Shown: positions 31,101 to 37,959 of the stretch, one piece after another
How positions within the stretch are numbered: position 1 is the stretch's first letter
Layout: each line of letters begins with the position of its first letter
NCBI GenBank assembly: GCA_000411415.1
Contig: KE150452.1
Location: 244,200-308,199, forward strand
Length of the DNA: 64,000 nucleotides
Direction: 5' to 3'
Source of the DNA: Actinomyces sp. HPA0247
GTDB taxonomy: Bacteria; Actinomycetota; Actinomycetes; Actinomycetales; Actinomycetaceae
Position numbers and translations under genes: made by a program
Notes under the pieces: model-generated
Database searches by the model: none
What the model saw: the letters and a program-made list of their open reading frames with translations, nothing else
Told to the model about the DNA's origin: nothing

Positions 31101-31752
31101 TGAGGGAGGCGCGCCGGGCCACCCGCGCCTGGCGGGCCAGGGGCCCCAGCTGGCGGTGAATCTCGTTCGTCAGGTCCAGGACGCGCACGAGGTTCGCGTC
31201 CATGTCGGCCAGCTTCTTGAGCGCGCGCTCCTTGCGGCGCCGATGCTTCAAGACGCCCGCGGCCTCCTCGATGAAGCCGCGACGCTCCTCCGGCGTGGAA
31301 GACAGGATCGCGTCGAGCTGTCCCTGGCCGACGATGACGTGCATCTGACGGCCCATGCCCGTGTCAGACAGGAGCTCTTGGACATCCAGCAAGCGCGCCG
31401 GAGTTCCGTTAATGGAGTACTCGGAGCCGCCCCCACGGAACAGGGTGCGACTGATCGTCACCTCGGAATACTCGATGTCGAGTAGCCCGTCGGTGTTGTC
31501 GATCGTGAGGTCCACCTGGGCGCGCCCCAACGCCGCGCGCCCAGATGTCCCCGCGAAAATCACGTCCGCCATTTGCCCGCCGCGCAGAGCGCGAGCACCC
31601 TGCTCGCCCATGACCCAGGCGAGCGCGTCGACGACGTTCGATTTACCCGACCCGTTGGGGCCGACGACGCACGTGATGCCCGGCTGAAGGGCAAGCGTGG
31701 TCGCACTGGCGAAGGACTTAAAGCCCCGCAGCGTCAGGTTTTTGAGGTACAC
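28165..31752 (-). CDS. smc: Chromosome segregation protein SMC
   Basis: An 1195-residue structural-maintenance-of-chromosomes ATPase that compacts and segregates DNA with ScpA/ScpB. The N-terminal head has Walker A GPNGSGKSN at about 32-40. Two very long Ala/Arg/Glu-rich coiled coils (about 170-500 and 670-1010) flank a hinge near 505-660. The C-terminal head has the signature LLSGGERSL and Walker B FYVMDEVEAALDD. GTG 31752 starts at the family N-terminus, with TAACCT six bases upstream and only AAGG abutting it, suggesting a leaderless smc transcript besides read-through from ndk. The ftsY gene often found next to smc is not here. Confidence 0.95.
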   Translation of the reverse strand: MYLKNLTLRGFKSFASATTLALQPGITCVVGPNGSGKSNVVDALAWVMGEQGARALRGGQMADVIFAGTSGRAALGRAQVDLTIDNTDGLLDIEYSEVTISRTLFRGGGSEYSINGTPARLLDVQELLSDTGMGRQMHVIVGQGQLDAILSSTPEERRGFIEEAAGVLKHRRRKERALKKLADMDANLVRVLDLTNEIHRQLGPLARQARVARRASLIQARVRDAKARLLADDLSSALSKLSVLEASDESAAERRASLEEQIAAARAELSRLEDAERASSPALDQASSDWQSLTTITERLRGTLMAATQKVSLRATPELPPGGEDPDVLDERARVAGAEDAALVAHVEEARSALTSATRAREAAEDADDSASRELARVNRVIADHREKVARLTGDASTAASRLEAAIAEADRAWGAYRAAQERAEAAERAVPASSVGTVDVDASGAEGASSEEEDDGGAARAHAEASARRDAARARVDELLGVEREARADRARWEARRDALEQLLAPEDGTAELLGRPGVLGQVAPLLHVTPGFEDAVAAALAPFADAVVVDSLARGLGELDAARAAGRSLRLVVASDSSGSSDDPADRTGGGARAELPEGATWLADVVACEGAAAPLASLLDGVVACSLETAAAVLDVLGVRAVVTSGGDVLRSWSVEGGRQASSVLSVRADYEEACAQAEAAQARMAEVSEQLSEANAHLDRCIREANDALKALREEDAQRAKEAQELARAQSAAQAARAEAERAHDVARRADEQVTWAREQDVAARARLDGADTVGPPESLEDAQARADAASRAAREAREAENEARLSLRALEEQSRRAASRARSLRQAAAAEREERARYARREAARKTELATASDVEAAARVALEAAERALSQAAAERDRLSERRSQVSQEVSDARRALDRLSAELSEATASAHQGQIAAEQTRLRVEDLQRRALEELSLEPEQLLAEFGPQMLVPMLPLDPDQVEKAAAVEPSAYVRAEQERALAKALKDLEKLGRVNPLALEEHEALASRHKFLVDQVQDLKASKADLLRIVQDVDRLVEEAFASAFAETREQFEHVFGVLFPGGQGDLVLTDPDDMLSTGIEIEARPAGKKVKRLSLLSGGERSLAAIAFLVAIFKARPSPFYVMDEVEAALDDMNLTRLLAIFKELQETSQLIVITHQKRTMEIADALYGVTMRDGVTTVVSQRLAD

Positions 31753-31758
31753 CCTTGC

Positions 31759-31764
31759 AGGTTA
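31759..31764 (-). promoter_or_regulatory. -10 hexamer of a possible leaderless smc promoter
   Basis: On the minus strand TAACCT is followed by GCAAGG and GTG 31752. It lies in the 20-base gap between ndk and smc. Confidence 0.45.
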
Positions 31765-31772
31765 GCCGTGAC

Positions 31773-32243
31773 TCAGTAAATCTCCGGGAACCACAGGGAG
31801 ATTTCGCGCGTTGCGTTCTCCACAGAGTCCGAACCGTGAATCAGGTTCTCCATGTGGGGGCTGTTCCATGCACGACCAAGGTCGCCACGGATCGTGCCCG
31901 CGGGTGCCGTCGTCGGGTCGGTCGAGCCCATGAGGACGCGCATGCCCTCGACGACGCGCTGGCCTTCGACAATGATCGCGACGACCGGGCCGGAGCTCAT
32001 GAACTCCAGGAGGCCCTCGAAGAAGGGCTTGTCCTTGTGGTCGGCGTAGTGCTCAGCAAGCAGTTCGCGGGAGGCGACCATGAGCTTGAGGCCCTTGATC
32101 GTGTAGCCCTTGGCCTCGATGCGGCGCAGGATCTCACCGGTCAGGCCGCGGGCGTAGCCGTCGGGCTTGACGACGATGAGGGTGTGCTCGAGGGTGGGGT
32201 CGAGAAGGTGCTGGGGCTCCAGCAGAACACTCTTAGCGCTCAC
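31773..32243 (-). CDS. ndk: Nucleoside diphosphate kinase
   Basis: A 156-residue enzyme that balances nucleoside triphosphate pools by phosphotransfer through a histidine. It has the nucleotide-binding start TLIVVKPDGYARG (21-33) and the active-site His136 in NLIHGSDS. It is slightly longer than usual: about 17 extra N-terminal residues and about 4 extra residues before the active site (GRAWNSPHME). The ATG overlaps the dhaM stop (ATGA), so it is translated as part of the dha operon and is followed by smc after 20 bases. Confidence 0.93.
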   Translation of the reverse strand: MSAKSVLLEPQHLLDPTLEHTLIVVKPDGYARGLTGEILRRIEAKGYTIKGLKLMVASRELLAEHYADHKDKPFFEGLLEFMSSGPVVAIIVEGQRVVEGMRVLMGSTDPTTAPAGTIRGDLGRAWNSPHMENLIHGSDSVENATREISLWFPEIY

Positions 32244-32998
32244 ATTGTCTCCTTTGATTCTGGCGGTTGCGGTGTTGCGCTTTCAAGCATATCTGTCAGC
32301 GCTGCCACCGCGGCTGTGGCGTCGGCCCCATTGGCTTCGATGTGGACGCTCTGACCTTGGGTGATGCCCAGAGCCATGAGCTCGAGGACCGACCCGCCAT
32401 CCGCCCCGTTCACGGTGACCTCGGCGTCGAATGTGCCCGCCAGGCGCACGAATGCGGCAGCCGGGCGCGCGTGCAGGCCGACGGGGTCCGCGACGACCGC
32501 GTCCCCTTGCGCCCACATCGACGAGGCCGTGGCCCCTCCCGCTCCCCCGCTGGGCTGCGCGGGAGCGGGGCTGGGTGCCTCCTGGGCGGGTACGTTGTCC
32601 ACGCGGGGGGCCAGGGCGGCTGCAACGTCGGCGACCTGGTCGAGATCTTCGCCGAGCTGGGCGCGCACGGAGGATGCGACGGCCCCCTCGACGAGGCAGG
32701 TGTCGACGAAGCGAATACGTTCGGGCTCGTCGCTCATGTCGATGACGGATTCGATGGTCATCGTGGCTGACCCCAGGTCGGTCAGGACGATGACGCCGCT
32801 GCCCTCCCCGTCCACGGCCGCAAGGGCTGCCTCGAGGGCTGCCTCCACGCGGTCGTAAGACGTGCCGATGCGGCCGTCGTCGGTGCCTCCGGCAGCCTCG
32901 AAGTGAACGTCGGGGGCCATCTGGGCGGCGAGCTCGCACACGCCGGAGGCCAGGGAGGCAGAGTGAGAAACGATCACATAAGAGACGCGCACGCTCAT
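32240..32998 (-). CDS. dhaM: DhaM phosphotransferase: PTS EIIA(Man)-like domain fused to HPr
   Basis: A 252-residue phosphoryl carrier for the PTS-dependent dihydroxyacetone kinase. The N-terminal EIIA-Man-like domain (1-130) has phosphorylatable His12 in IVSHSASLA. A Pro/Ala-rich linker (135-160) follows, then an HPr domain with His176 in DPVGLHARPAAA. The enzyme I domain found in E. coli DhaM is absent, so EI must come from elsewhere. It passes phosphate to ADP bound on DhaL. The start overlaps the dhaL stop and its stop overlaps ndk (both ATGA), giving a tightly coupled operon. Confidence 0.9.
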   Translation of the reverse strand: MSVRVSYVIVSHSASLASGVCELAAQMAPDVHFEAAGGTDDGRIGTSYDRVEAALEAALAAVDGEGSGVIVLTDLGSATMTIESVIDMSDEPERIRFVDTCLVEGAVASSVRAQLGEDLDQVADVAAALAPRVDNVPAQEAPSPAPAQPSGGAGGATASSMWAQGDAVVADPVGLHARPAAAFVRLAGTFDAEVTVNGADGGSVLELMALGITQGQSVHIEANGADATAAVAALTDMLESATPQPPESKETM

Positions 32999-33636
32999 GC
33001 TGCGCCAACCTCACCCGCCGCGCGCGCGGCGGCTCGCAGGATGAGGGAGGTGGAGACGGCGCCCGGGTCGAGGTGCCCGATGGAGCGTTCTCCCAGGTAG
33101 GAGGCGCGTCCCTTCGTGGCCCGCATCGGCTCGGTGGCGGCTGCTCCGGCCTCGGCGGCAGTGGCGGCGGCCTCGAAGACGGCGGTCGCGTCGCTACCGG
33201 ACTCAGCGGCTGCGCGGGCTGCCTCGAGCGCGGGTGTCCACGCGTCCACCATGGTCTTTTCGCCCGTGGTGGCCTTGCCGCGCGCCTGAATCCCTTCGAG
33301 CGCGTCCGCGATCACCGCGGCAGCGCCGGCGCCGTCCAGCTCGCCGTCACCGGCGGCCTTCGATGCGCGCAGGAACGCGGTCCCGTACAGGGGTCCGGCG
33401 GCGCCGCCGACCGTGGACATGAGCGTCTTGGCGACGGTCTTGAGTACCTCGGCGACGCTGCCCGGCTGGGCCTGGCCCAGGGCCTCGAGCGCGGCCTTGA
33501 ATCCGCGATCCATGTTCTCGCCGTGGTCGCCGTCCCCGATCGCTCGGTCCAGGTCCACCAGATAGTCGCGCTGCTCGGCGATATCTGCCGCCGCCAGCTC
33601 GATCCACCGCTGTGCCCACGCTGCATCTAGGCTCAT
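32995..33636 (-). CDS. dhaL: Dihydroxyacetone kinase ADP-binding subunit DhaL
   Basis: A 213-residue all-helical subunit holding ADP-Mg. The metal and nucleotide ligands are D30, D35 and D37 in DLDRAIGDGDHGENMDRG. DhaM rephosphorylates its ADP and DhaL phosphorylates dihydroxyacetone bound to DhaK. It is 28 bases downstream of dhaK and overlaps dhaM by four bases. An AAGGAGA-like site precedes its ATG. Confidence 0.94.
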   Translation of the reverse strand: MSLDAAWAQRWIELAAADIAEQRDYLVDLDRAIGDGDHGENMDRGFKAALEALGQAQPGSVAEVLKTVAKTLMSTVGGAAGPLYGTAFLRASKAAGDGELDGAGAAAVIADALEGIQARGKATTGEKTMVDAWTPALEAARAAAESGSDATAVFEAAATAAEAGAAATEPMRATKGRASYLGERSIGHLDPGAVSTSLILRAAARAAGEVGAA

Positions 33637-33664
33637 TGTGATTCTCCTTGTCCTGCCTCGTTGC

Positions 33665-34657
33665 TTACTTCCAGGCGACCGTGTTCACGGGTGCGTCGAA
33701 GAGCTCGAGGAGCTCGTCGTCGGCGCGCATGAGGGTTACGGAGACGCCGGGCATCTCCAGGCTGGTGACGTAGTTGCCGACCATCTGGCGGGCGATCTCG
33801 ATGCCGTCCTTCTTCAGGAGGGCGGCGAGTGCACGGAAGCAGATGTAGAGCTCGGAGATGGGGGTGCCACCCATGCCGTTGACCAGGGCGACGACGCGCT
33901 CACCTTCGCTCAGGCCGAGATCTTCGCGCACCCGCTCGTAGAGCTCGGCGATGAGAGCGTCGGCGCTTTCCATCGCACCGCGGCGGTATCCGGGCTCACC
34001 GTGGATACCGATGCCCAGCTCAATCTCATCCTCGCCCAGCTCGAAGGAGGGCTTACCAGCATGGGGCACCGTGCAGGGCCCCAGGGCCAGGCCCATAGAG
34101 CGAGTCTGATCGTTGACCTTGGTTGCGATCCGCGTGACTTCCTCGAGGGAGTCACCGCGCTCTGCCGCGGCGCCCGCGATCTTCTCCACGAAGATGGTGC
34201 CGGCGACGCCACGGCGACCCGCCGTGTAGAGGGAATCCTCGACGGCCACATCATCGTTGACAACGACCGTGGAAACCTTGATGTCCTCCATGTCGGCCAG
34301 CTCGGCGGCGGTCTCAAAGTTGAGGACGTCGCCCGTGTAGTTCTTGACGATGTGCAGGACGCCCGCGCCGTGATCGGCGGCCTTCGTGGCCTCCAGAATC
34401 GGGTCAGGGGTGGGCGAGGTGAAAACCGCGCCGGGTACGGCCGCGTCCAGCATGCCTTCACCGACGAAACCCGCGTGCAGGGGTTCGTGTCCGGATCCAC
34501 CACCGGAGACGAGGCCGACCTTGCCCTCGGCCTTGGGGGCGCGCCGGGTCACGAAATCCGGCGAGTAGTGGACGTCGACGAGGTCAGGGTGGGCGAGGGC
34601 GAAACCTTCGAGGGTTTCGCGAACGACGGCGTGAACATCATTGACGAGCTTCTTCAT
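33665..34657 (-). CDS. dhaK: Dihydroxyacetone kinase substrate-binding subunit DhaK
   Basis: A 330-residue subunit that binds dihydroxyacetone covalently through His219 (GIGIHGEPG). The active-site loop VSGGGSGHEPLHAGFVG is at 50-66. Product dihydroxyacetone phosphate enters glycolysis. The start is ATG 34657 (MKKLVNDVHA), with AAGGAGG five bases before; a GTG at 34675 is possible but not needed. First gene of dhaK-dhaL-dhaM-ndk-smc. The 120 bases upstream contain an inverted repeat that could be its operator. Confidence 0.94.
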   Translation of the reverse strand: MKKLVNDVHAVVRETLEGFALAHPDLVDVHYSPDFVTRRAPKAEGKVGLVSGGGSGHEPLHAGFVGEGMLDAAVPGAVFTSPTPDPILEATKAADHGAGVLHIVKNYTGDVLNFETAAELADMEDIKVSTVVVNDDVAVEDSLYTAGRRGVAGTIFVEKIAGAAAERGDSLEEVTRIATKVNDQTRSMGLALGPCTVPHAGKPSFELGEDEIELGIGIHGEPGYRRGAMESADALIAELYERVREDLGLSEGERVVALVNGMGGTPISELYICFRALAALLKKDGIEIARQMVGNYVTSLEMPGVSVTLMRADDELLELFDAPVNTVAWK

Positions 34658-34702
34658 GATGCCTCCTTGCGACATTGCTCATCTGTACTTGTACGCATGA
34701 TC

Positions 34703-34727
34703 AATCGTGCCACCATCGAGCACGATT
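34703..34727. promoter_or_regulatory. Inverted repeat upstream of dhaK
   Basis: Perfect 8-base arms AATCGTGC (34703-34710) and GCACGATT (34720-34727) separated by 9 bases, about 46 bases before the dhaK start. Spacing suits a dimeric repressor or a small hairpin after folC. Confidence 0.45.
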
Positions 34728-34777
34728 TCCCAACCGTGGCGGCCGCCACGATGCGGCCGCCCTGGTTGGATGACATC

Positions 34778-36445
34778 CTAGCGCGGAGAGTGGCCAGCGA
34801 GTGCCAGCATTTCGCCCGCCAGCATGACCGAGCCAAACACGAGAACTCCGCTGCGATCTGCGGGCTCGGCCCCGGCCTCGGCAATCTCCGCTGCACGATC
34901 GACCGCGTCGGCGAGCGACTCGCGCACATCTACCCGGTCGGGACCGAAGACCTCCCCTGCGATCTCAGCCAAGCGCGCAACATCCGCGGCACGCTCTCCC
35001 GGCATCTGGGTCACGACAAGGTGATCGATGAACGGTTCGACCTCGGACAAGACACCCTCGACGTCCTTGTCCCCCATCGCCGCATACACGCCCGCGATCC
35101 GCGCGAAGGCGAAGGAGGATTCCACGGCTTCGCGCAGGGTGGCCGCACCCGCGGGGTTGTGCGCGGCGTCCACGATGATCGTGGGCGAATGACGCACGAC
35201 CTGCATGCGACCCGGGCTGGAGGCATTCATGAGGCCCTGCTCGACGATGCGACCGTCCAGACCGCGCCCGCCCATGAAGGCCTCGACGGCCACGAGCGCC
35301 GCTGCGGCGTTATGCGCCTGATACTGGCCGAACAGCGGGACGAACACGTCCTCGTAGACCGCGGAGGGCGTGCGGATGGTAACCATCTGACCGCCGACCC
35401 CCATCTGACGATCCATGACCTCGAAGTCACGGCCCTCGACGCGCGCGATCGCGTCGACAGCGCGCGCCTGCTCGAGGAGGATGTCGAGGACTTCCTCCTC
35501 CTGAGCCATGATGACGACGACCTGGCCGGGCTTAATGATGCCTGCCTTTTCGTGGGCGATCTCCTCGATCGTGGAGCCGAGCCACTTCGTGTGATCCAGG
35601 GCGATCGGCGTGATGACGGAGACGCCTGCGTCGATGACGTTCGTGGCGTCCCAGCGCCCGCCCATGCCGACCTCGACGACGGCCGCATCGACCGGGTAGT
35701 CCGCGAAGGCCGCGTACGCCATGATCGTGAAGACCTCGAAGAAGGACAGGCGGGGGCCGCCCTCTTCCTGGCTACGCTCGTCGACCATGCCAACGTACGG
35801 GGCAATATCCTCCCAGGCACGCACGAAGCCCTCACGCGTGATCGGGTGGCCTTCCAGCGAGATGCGTTCGCGCACGTCGAGCAGGTGCGGGCTCGTGAAT
35901 CGGCCCGTCTTCATACCGAAAGCGCTCAGCAGAGAGTCGATCATGCGCGACGTAGAGGTCTTACCGTTCGTGCCCGTGATGTGGATCGACGGGTAGGAGT
36001 TCTGCGGGTCGCCCAGGATATCGAGAGCGAGCTTGACGCGGTCGAGCGTGGGGTCGATGTCGTGCTCGGGCGCGCGCGCGACGATGGACTGGTAGATCTC
36101 CTGCACGCGAGTGTCAAGGGCGACCTCGTCCTCGGCCTTCGCCAGCGCGGCCTCGTGGGAGGCGCGCTCGTCGCATGCCTCTGCCGCATCATCGGCGAAG
36201 TCCTCATCCACCTCGCCCTCGATCTCGGCGAGGACCGAGGGGTCGGGGCCCAGCAGCAGTGAGTTCTCGACGAGGGCGCGCAGTGCGGCCTCGCGTTCGC
36301 TCTCCTCAGCCTGAGGGTCGACGCTCTCCCCCGCCTCCGTGTCTTCGACTTCGTCGGCCGCTTCCAGGTACGGGATCAGGTCGGCCGGGATGCCGCCCTG
36401 CTCGTCGTGGGTGGGGTCTTGTCCGAAGAACGATTCGCCTGCCAT
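34778..36445 (-). CDS. folC: Folylpolyglutamate synthase / dihydrofolate synthase with long acidic N-terminal extension
   Basis: A 555-residue Mur-ligase-type enzyme that adds glutamate to folates. The P-loop GTNGKTS is at 158-164; the Mur-ligase central and C-terminal domains follow. Canonical FolC begins near residue 112 here, so about 110 residues are extra. That extension is very acidic (runs such as EDTEAGE and EVDEDFADDAAEA) and looks disordered. ATG 36445 is preferred over GTG 36463 because GGAGGA is well spaced for it. Gene order ileS - folC - ndk is common in Actinomycetota; here dhaKLM is inserted before ndk. Confidence 0.9.
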   Translation of the reverse strand: MAGESFFGQDPTHDEQGGIPADLIPYLEAADEVEDTEAGESVDPQAEESEREAALRALVENSLLLGPDPSVLAEIEGEVDEDFADDAAEACDERASHEAALAKAEDEVALDTRVQEIYQSIVARAPEHDIDPTLDRVKLALDILGDPQNSYPSIHITGTNGKTSTSRMIDSLLSAFGMKTGRFTSPHLLDVRERISLEGHPITREGFVRAWEDIAPYVGMVDERSQEEGGPRLSFFEVFTIMAYAAFADYPVDAAVVEVGMGGRWDATNVIDAGVSVITPIALDHTKWLGSTIEEIAHEKAGIIKPGQVVVIMAQEEEVLDILLEQARAVDAIARVEGRDFEVMDRQMGVGGQMVTIRTPSAVYEDVFVPLFGQYQAHNAAAALVAVEAFMGGRGLDGRIVEQGLMNASSPGRMQVVRHSPTIIVDAAHNPAGAATLREAVESSFAFARIAGVYAAMGDKDVEGVLSEVEPFIDHLVVTQMPGERAADVARLAEIAGEVFGPDRVDVRESLADAVDRAAEIAEAGAEPADRSGVLVFGSVMLAGEMLALAGHSPR

Positions 36446-36475
36446 GTTTCCTCCGCTACTCACAGTGTCTTCGCT

Positions 36476-36481
36476 ATTTTA
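36476..36481 (-). promoter_or_regulatory. -10 element of the folC promoter
   Basis: TAAAAT on the minus strand lies about 30 bases before the folC ATG, which allows a short leader containing GGAGGA. Confidence 0.5.
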
Positions 36482-36678
36482 CCGGGCTGGGTCGCGCGGG
36501 CGGCTTGTTCCACCGGTCACGGCGCGTTGTCGTGCACAGTCCGCGCATCGTCATCGACGAGGCCGGGGCGGGTTTCTCCGCGAACCTTCGTATTCGCCGC
36601 AGGCCGATCGTCGGCACCAGGTTGGCGAAGACGCATAGGATTGCTTACATCAAGGTAATCCCCTCAAGGAGGCAGCAC

Positions 36679-37038
36679 GTGGGTAAGTGGTTTGGTCAGG
36701 CTAGCGAAATCGAAGAGCTGCGAGCCGAAAACCGCCAGCTGAAGGAACAGGTCGCGAACCTCGAGGCGCGACTGCGTGCCGCCTACGCGGACGCCGGGGT
36801 CACGGCGCTCGCCAGATCCGCCTCCCCCGCCTTCGAGGCAGCAGCCCCCACCCCGGTTCCTGCTACCCCTTCCCCGGCCTCAGTCTCGCTCCCGGAGCTG
36901 AACGCGGTGGAGATCCAGATGATCGCCGAGGGCAGGATGATCTACGCCGTCAAGAACTACAAGGACCGCACCGGCGTCGACCTCAAGACGGCGAAGGCGG
37001 CAATCGACGCGGCCCGCAGAGCGTCGGCAAATAGGTGA
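36679..37038 (+). CDS. Coiled-coil protein with ribosomal L7/L12 C-terminal-like domain
   Basis: A 119-residue protein. Residues 8-38 form a coiled coil with leucine heptads (EIEELRAENRQLKEQVANLE). A Pro/Ala linker (45-75) follows, then a domain ELNAVEIQMIAEGRMIYAVK...TGVDLKTAKAAID resembling the L7/L12 C-terminal fold, which binds translation GTPases in the ribosome stalk. Such stand-alone domains occur in Actinomycetota with no known role. GTG 36679 has AAGGAGG at 36666-36672. It is divergent from folC across 233 bases and is followed by repeat array B. Confidence 0.72.
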   Translation: MGKWFGQASEIEELRAENRQLKEQVANLEARLRAAYADAGVTALARSASPAFEAAAPTPVPATPSPASVSLPELNAVEIQMIAEGRMIYAVKNYKDRTGVDLKTAKAAIDAARRASANR

Positions 37039-37066
37039 CCGTTTCCCCGGTGACGCTAGCTCATGC

Positions 37067-37144
37067 GGATAGGTTGTGCACTTGCGGATAGGTTATGCAG
37101 ATACGGATAGGTTATTAACCTATCCACATGCTCGTAACCTATCC
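37067..37144. repeat. Dyad array of GGATAGG heptamers with 19-bp period (copy B)
   Basis: Forward heptamers start at 37067, 37086 and 37105; inverted CCTATCC start at 37119 and 37138. The spacing is 19 bases within each half and 14 between halves, the same as copy A. The centre, 37105-37125, is an almost perfect 21-base palindrome. One inverted unit (37126-37144) matches the unit at 27594-27612 at 17 of 19 positions, so the two arrays are copies of one element. Confidence 0.9.
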
Positions 37145-37270
37145 GCATCATCGTCACCACCACTTTCCGGAGGCACTGCAGCACTCCGAACGACAAAATG
37201 GCCACGAGGCTACCTCCACATTCTCAGACTGCTTCACGGGTATGAACAACACGCCGTCACAACAGTAATT

Positions 37271-37297
37271 ACACATTAACTATTCAGGTTAGTGTGT
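37271..37297. promoter_or_regulatory. Inverted repeat upstream of lipoprotein gene
   Basis: Arms ACACATTAAC (37271-37280) and GTTAGTGTGT (37288-37297) match at 9 of 10 positions around a 7-base spacer. It is AT-rich for this genome and is a candidate operator. Confidence 0.45.
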
Positions 37298-37361
37298 CAT
37301 CATCCACGCAATCCACGCAGGCGCGTGACCCCATCACGCATCAATTGCCACGGAGGCACCC

Positions 37362-37841
37362 ATGAAACAAGCGATCATTGCTGGAGCGTGCATCATTGCA
37401 CTCGCTACCCTCGGAGCATGCTCAAACACTACTGAAAGCTCGGCTTCGAACACGCCAAACCAGCCAGCTAGCTCGGCCGCACCTACTACCGAATCCCCGG
37501 CCACACCGGCGAACCTGACGGGCACCTGGAAAGGAAAGAACCCGAACGAAGACAGCTACCAGATCGCTAGAGTCACCGCTGACACCATCGAGATCTACTG
37601 GCACACGTCCGACAGTGACGCTCTGTACTGGGCGGGTAGCTTCATTGCCCCGACAGATTCGAAGACACCGTACACGTGGGATTCCGTCAACGATACAGAA
37701 AAAACCGGATCTGCAATTCTTGCATCCTCTGACGAGACCAAGACCTTCACCTACTCCGACGACACTATCTCCTACAGCGTGACAGCGCTGGGAGTCACCA
37801 AGAAGGTCATCTTGGAGCGTGCTGACATCGATGTTCCCTAA
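37362..37841 (+). CDS. Small lipoprotein of unknown function
   Basis: A 159-residue exported lipoprotein. The signal peptide ends at the lipobox LGAC with Cys20 as lipidation site; a Ser/Thr/Pro-rich linker (21-50) follows, then a compact domain from about 51 (LTGTWKGKN) likely to be a small beta-barrel. The composition of that domain, starting GTW, recalls lipocalin-like or META-like folds, but I do not recognise a family. ATG 37362 has GGAGG at 37350-37354. Single gene ended by a strong terminator. Confidence 0.75.
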   Translation: MKQAIIAGACIIALATLGACSNTTESSASNTPNQPASSAAPTTESPATPANLTGTWKGKNPNEDSYQIARVTADTIEIYWHTSDSDALYWAGSFIAPTDSKTPYTWDSVNDTEKTGSAILASSDETKTFTYSDDTISYSVTALGVTKKVILERADIDVP

Positions 37842-37867
37842 CGAAAATTCCATCTGATCAACACACA

Positions 37868-37905
37868 AGGTTGGGGCCGGGAGGTTTTCCTCCCGGCCCC
37901 AACCT
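37868..37905. terminator. Strong terminator after the small lipoprotein
   Basis: A perfect 17-bp stem (37868-37884 with 37889-37905) with a TTTT loop. Confidence 0.8.
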
Positions 37906-37910
37906 ATACA

Positions 37911-37946
37911 GGCGGGCGGGCCGCGCTTTCACACAGCCCGCCCGCC
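37911..37946. terminator. Hairpin after ileS (minus strand)
   Basis: An 11-bp stem, GGCGGGCGGGC with its complement (37911-37921 and 37936-37946), 14-base loop, 13 bases past the ileS stop. Back to back with the lipoprotein terminator. Confidence 0.65.
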
Positions 37947-37959
37947 TCAGTAACAGCAC

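Larger units (their letters stand above)
37039..37361. other. Gene-free stretch holding repeat array B and a lipoprotein promoter region
   Basis: Contains array B, then about 110 bases with nothing recognisable, then an AT-rich dyad at 37271-37297 before the lipoprotein gene. Confidence 0.6.

Noticed and set aside
34703..34727. Terminator for folC
   Set aside because: The stem is only 8 bp with a 9-base loop and no T-tract; an operator reading is at least as likely, so it was listed as a regulatory candidate.
33638..36262. Long plus-strand open frame opposite dhaK and folC (874 codons)
   Set aside because: Shadow frame over well-supported genes; no motif and no ribosome-binding site at a sensible start.
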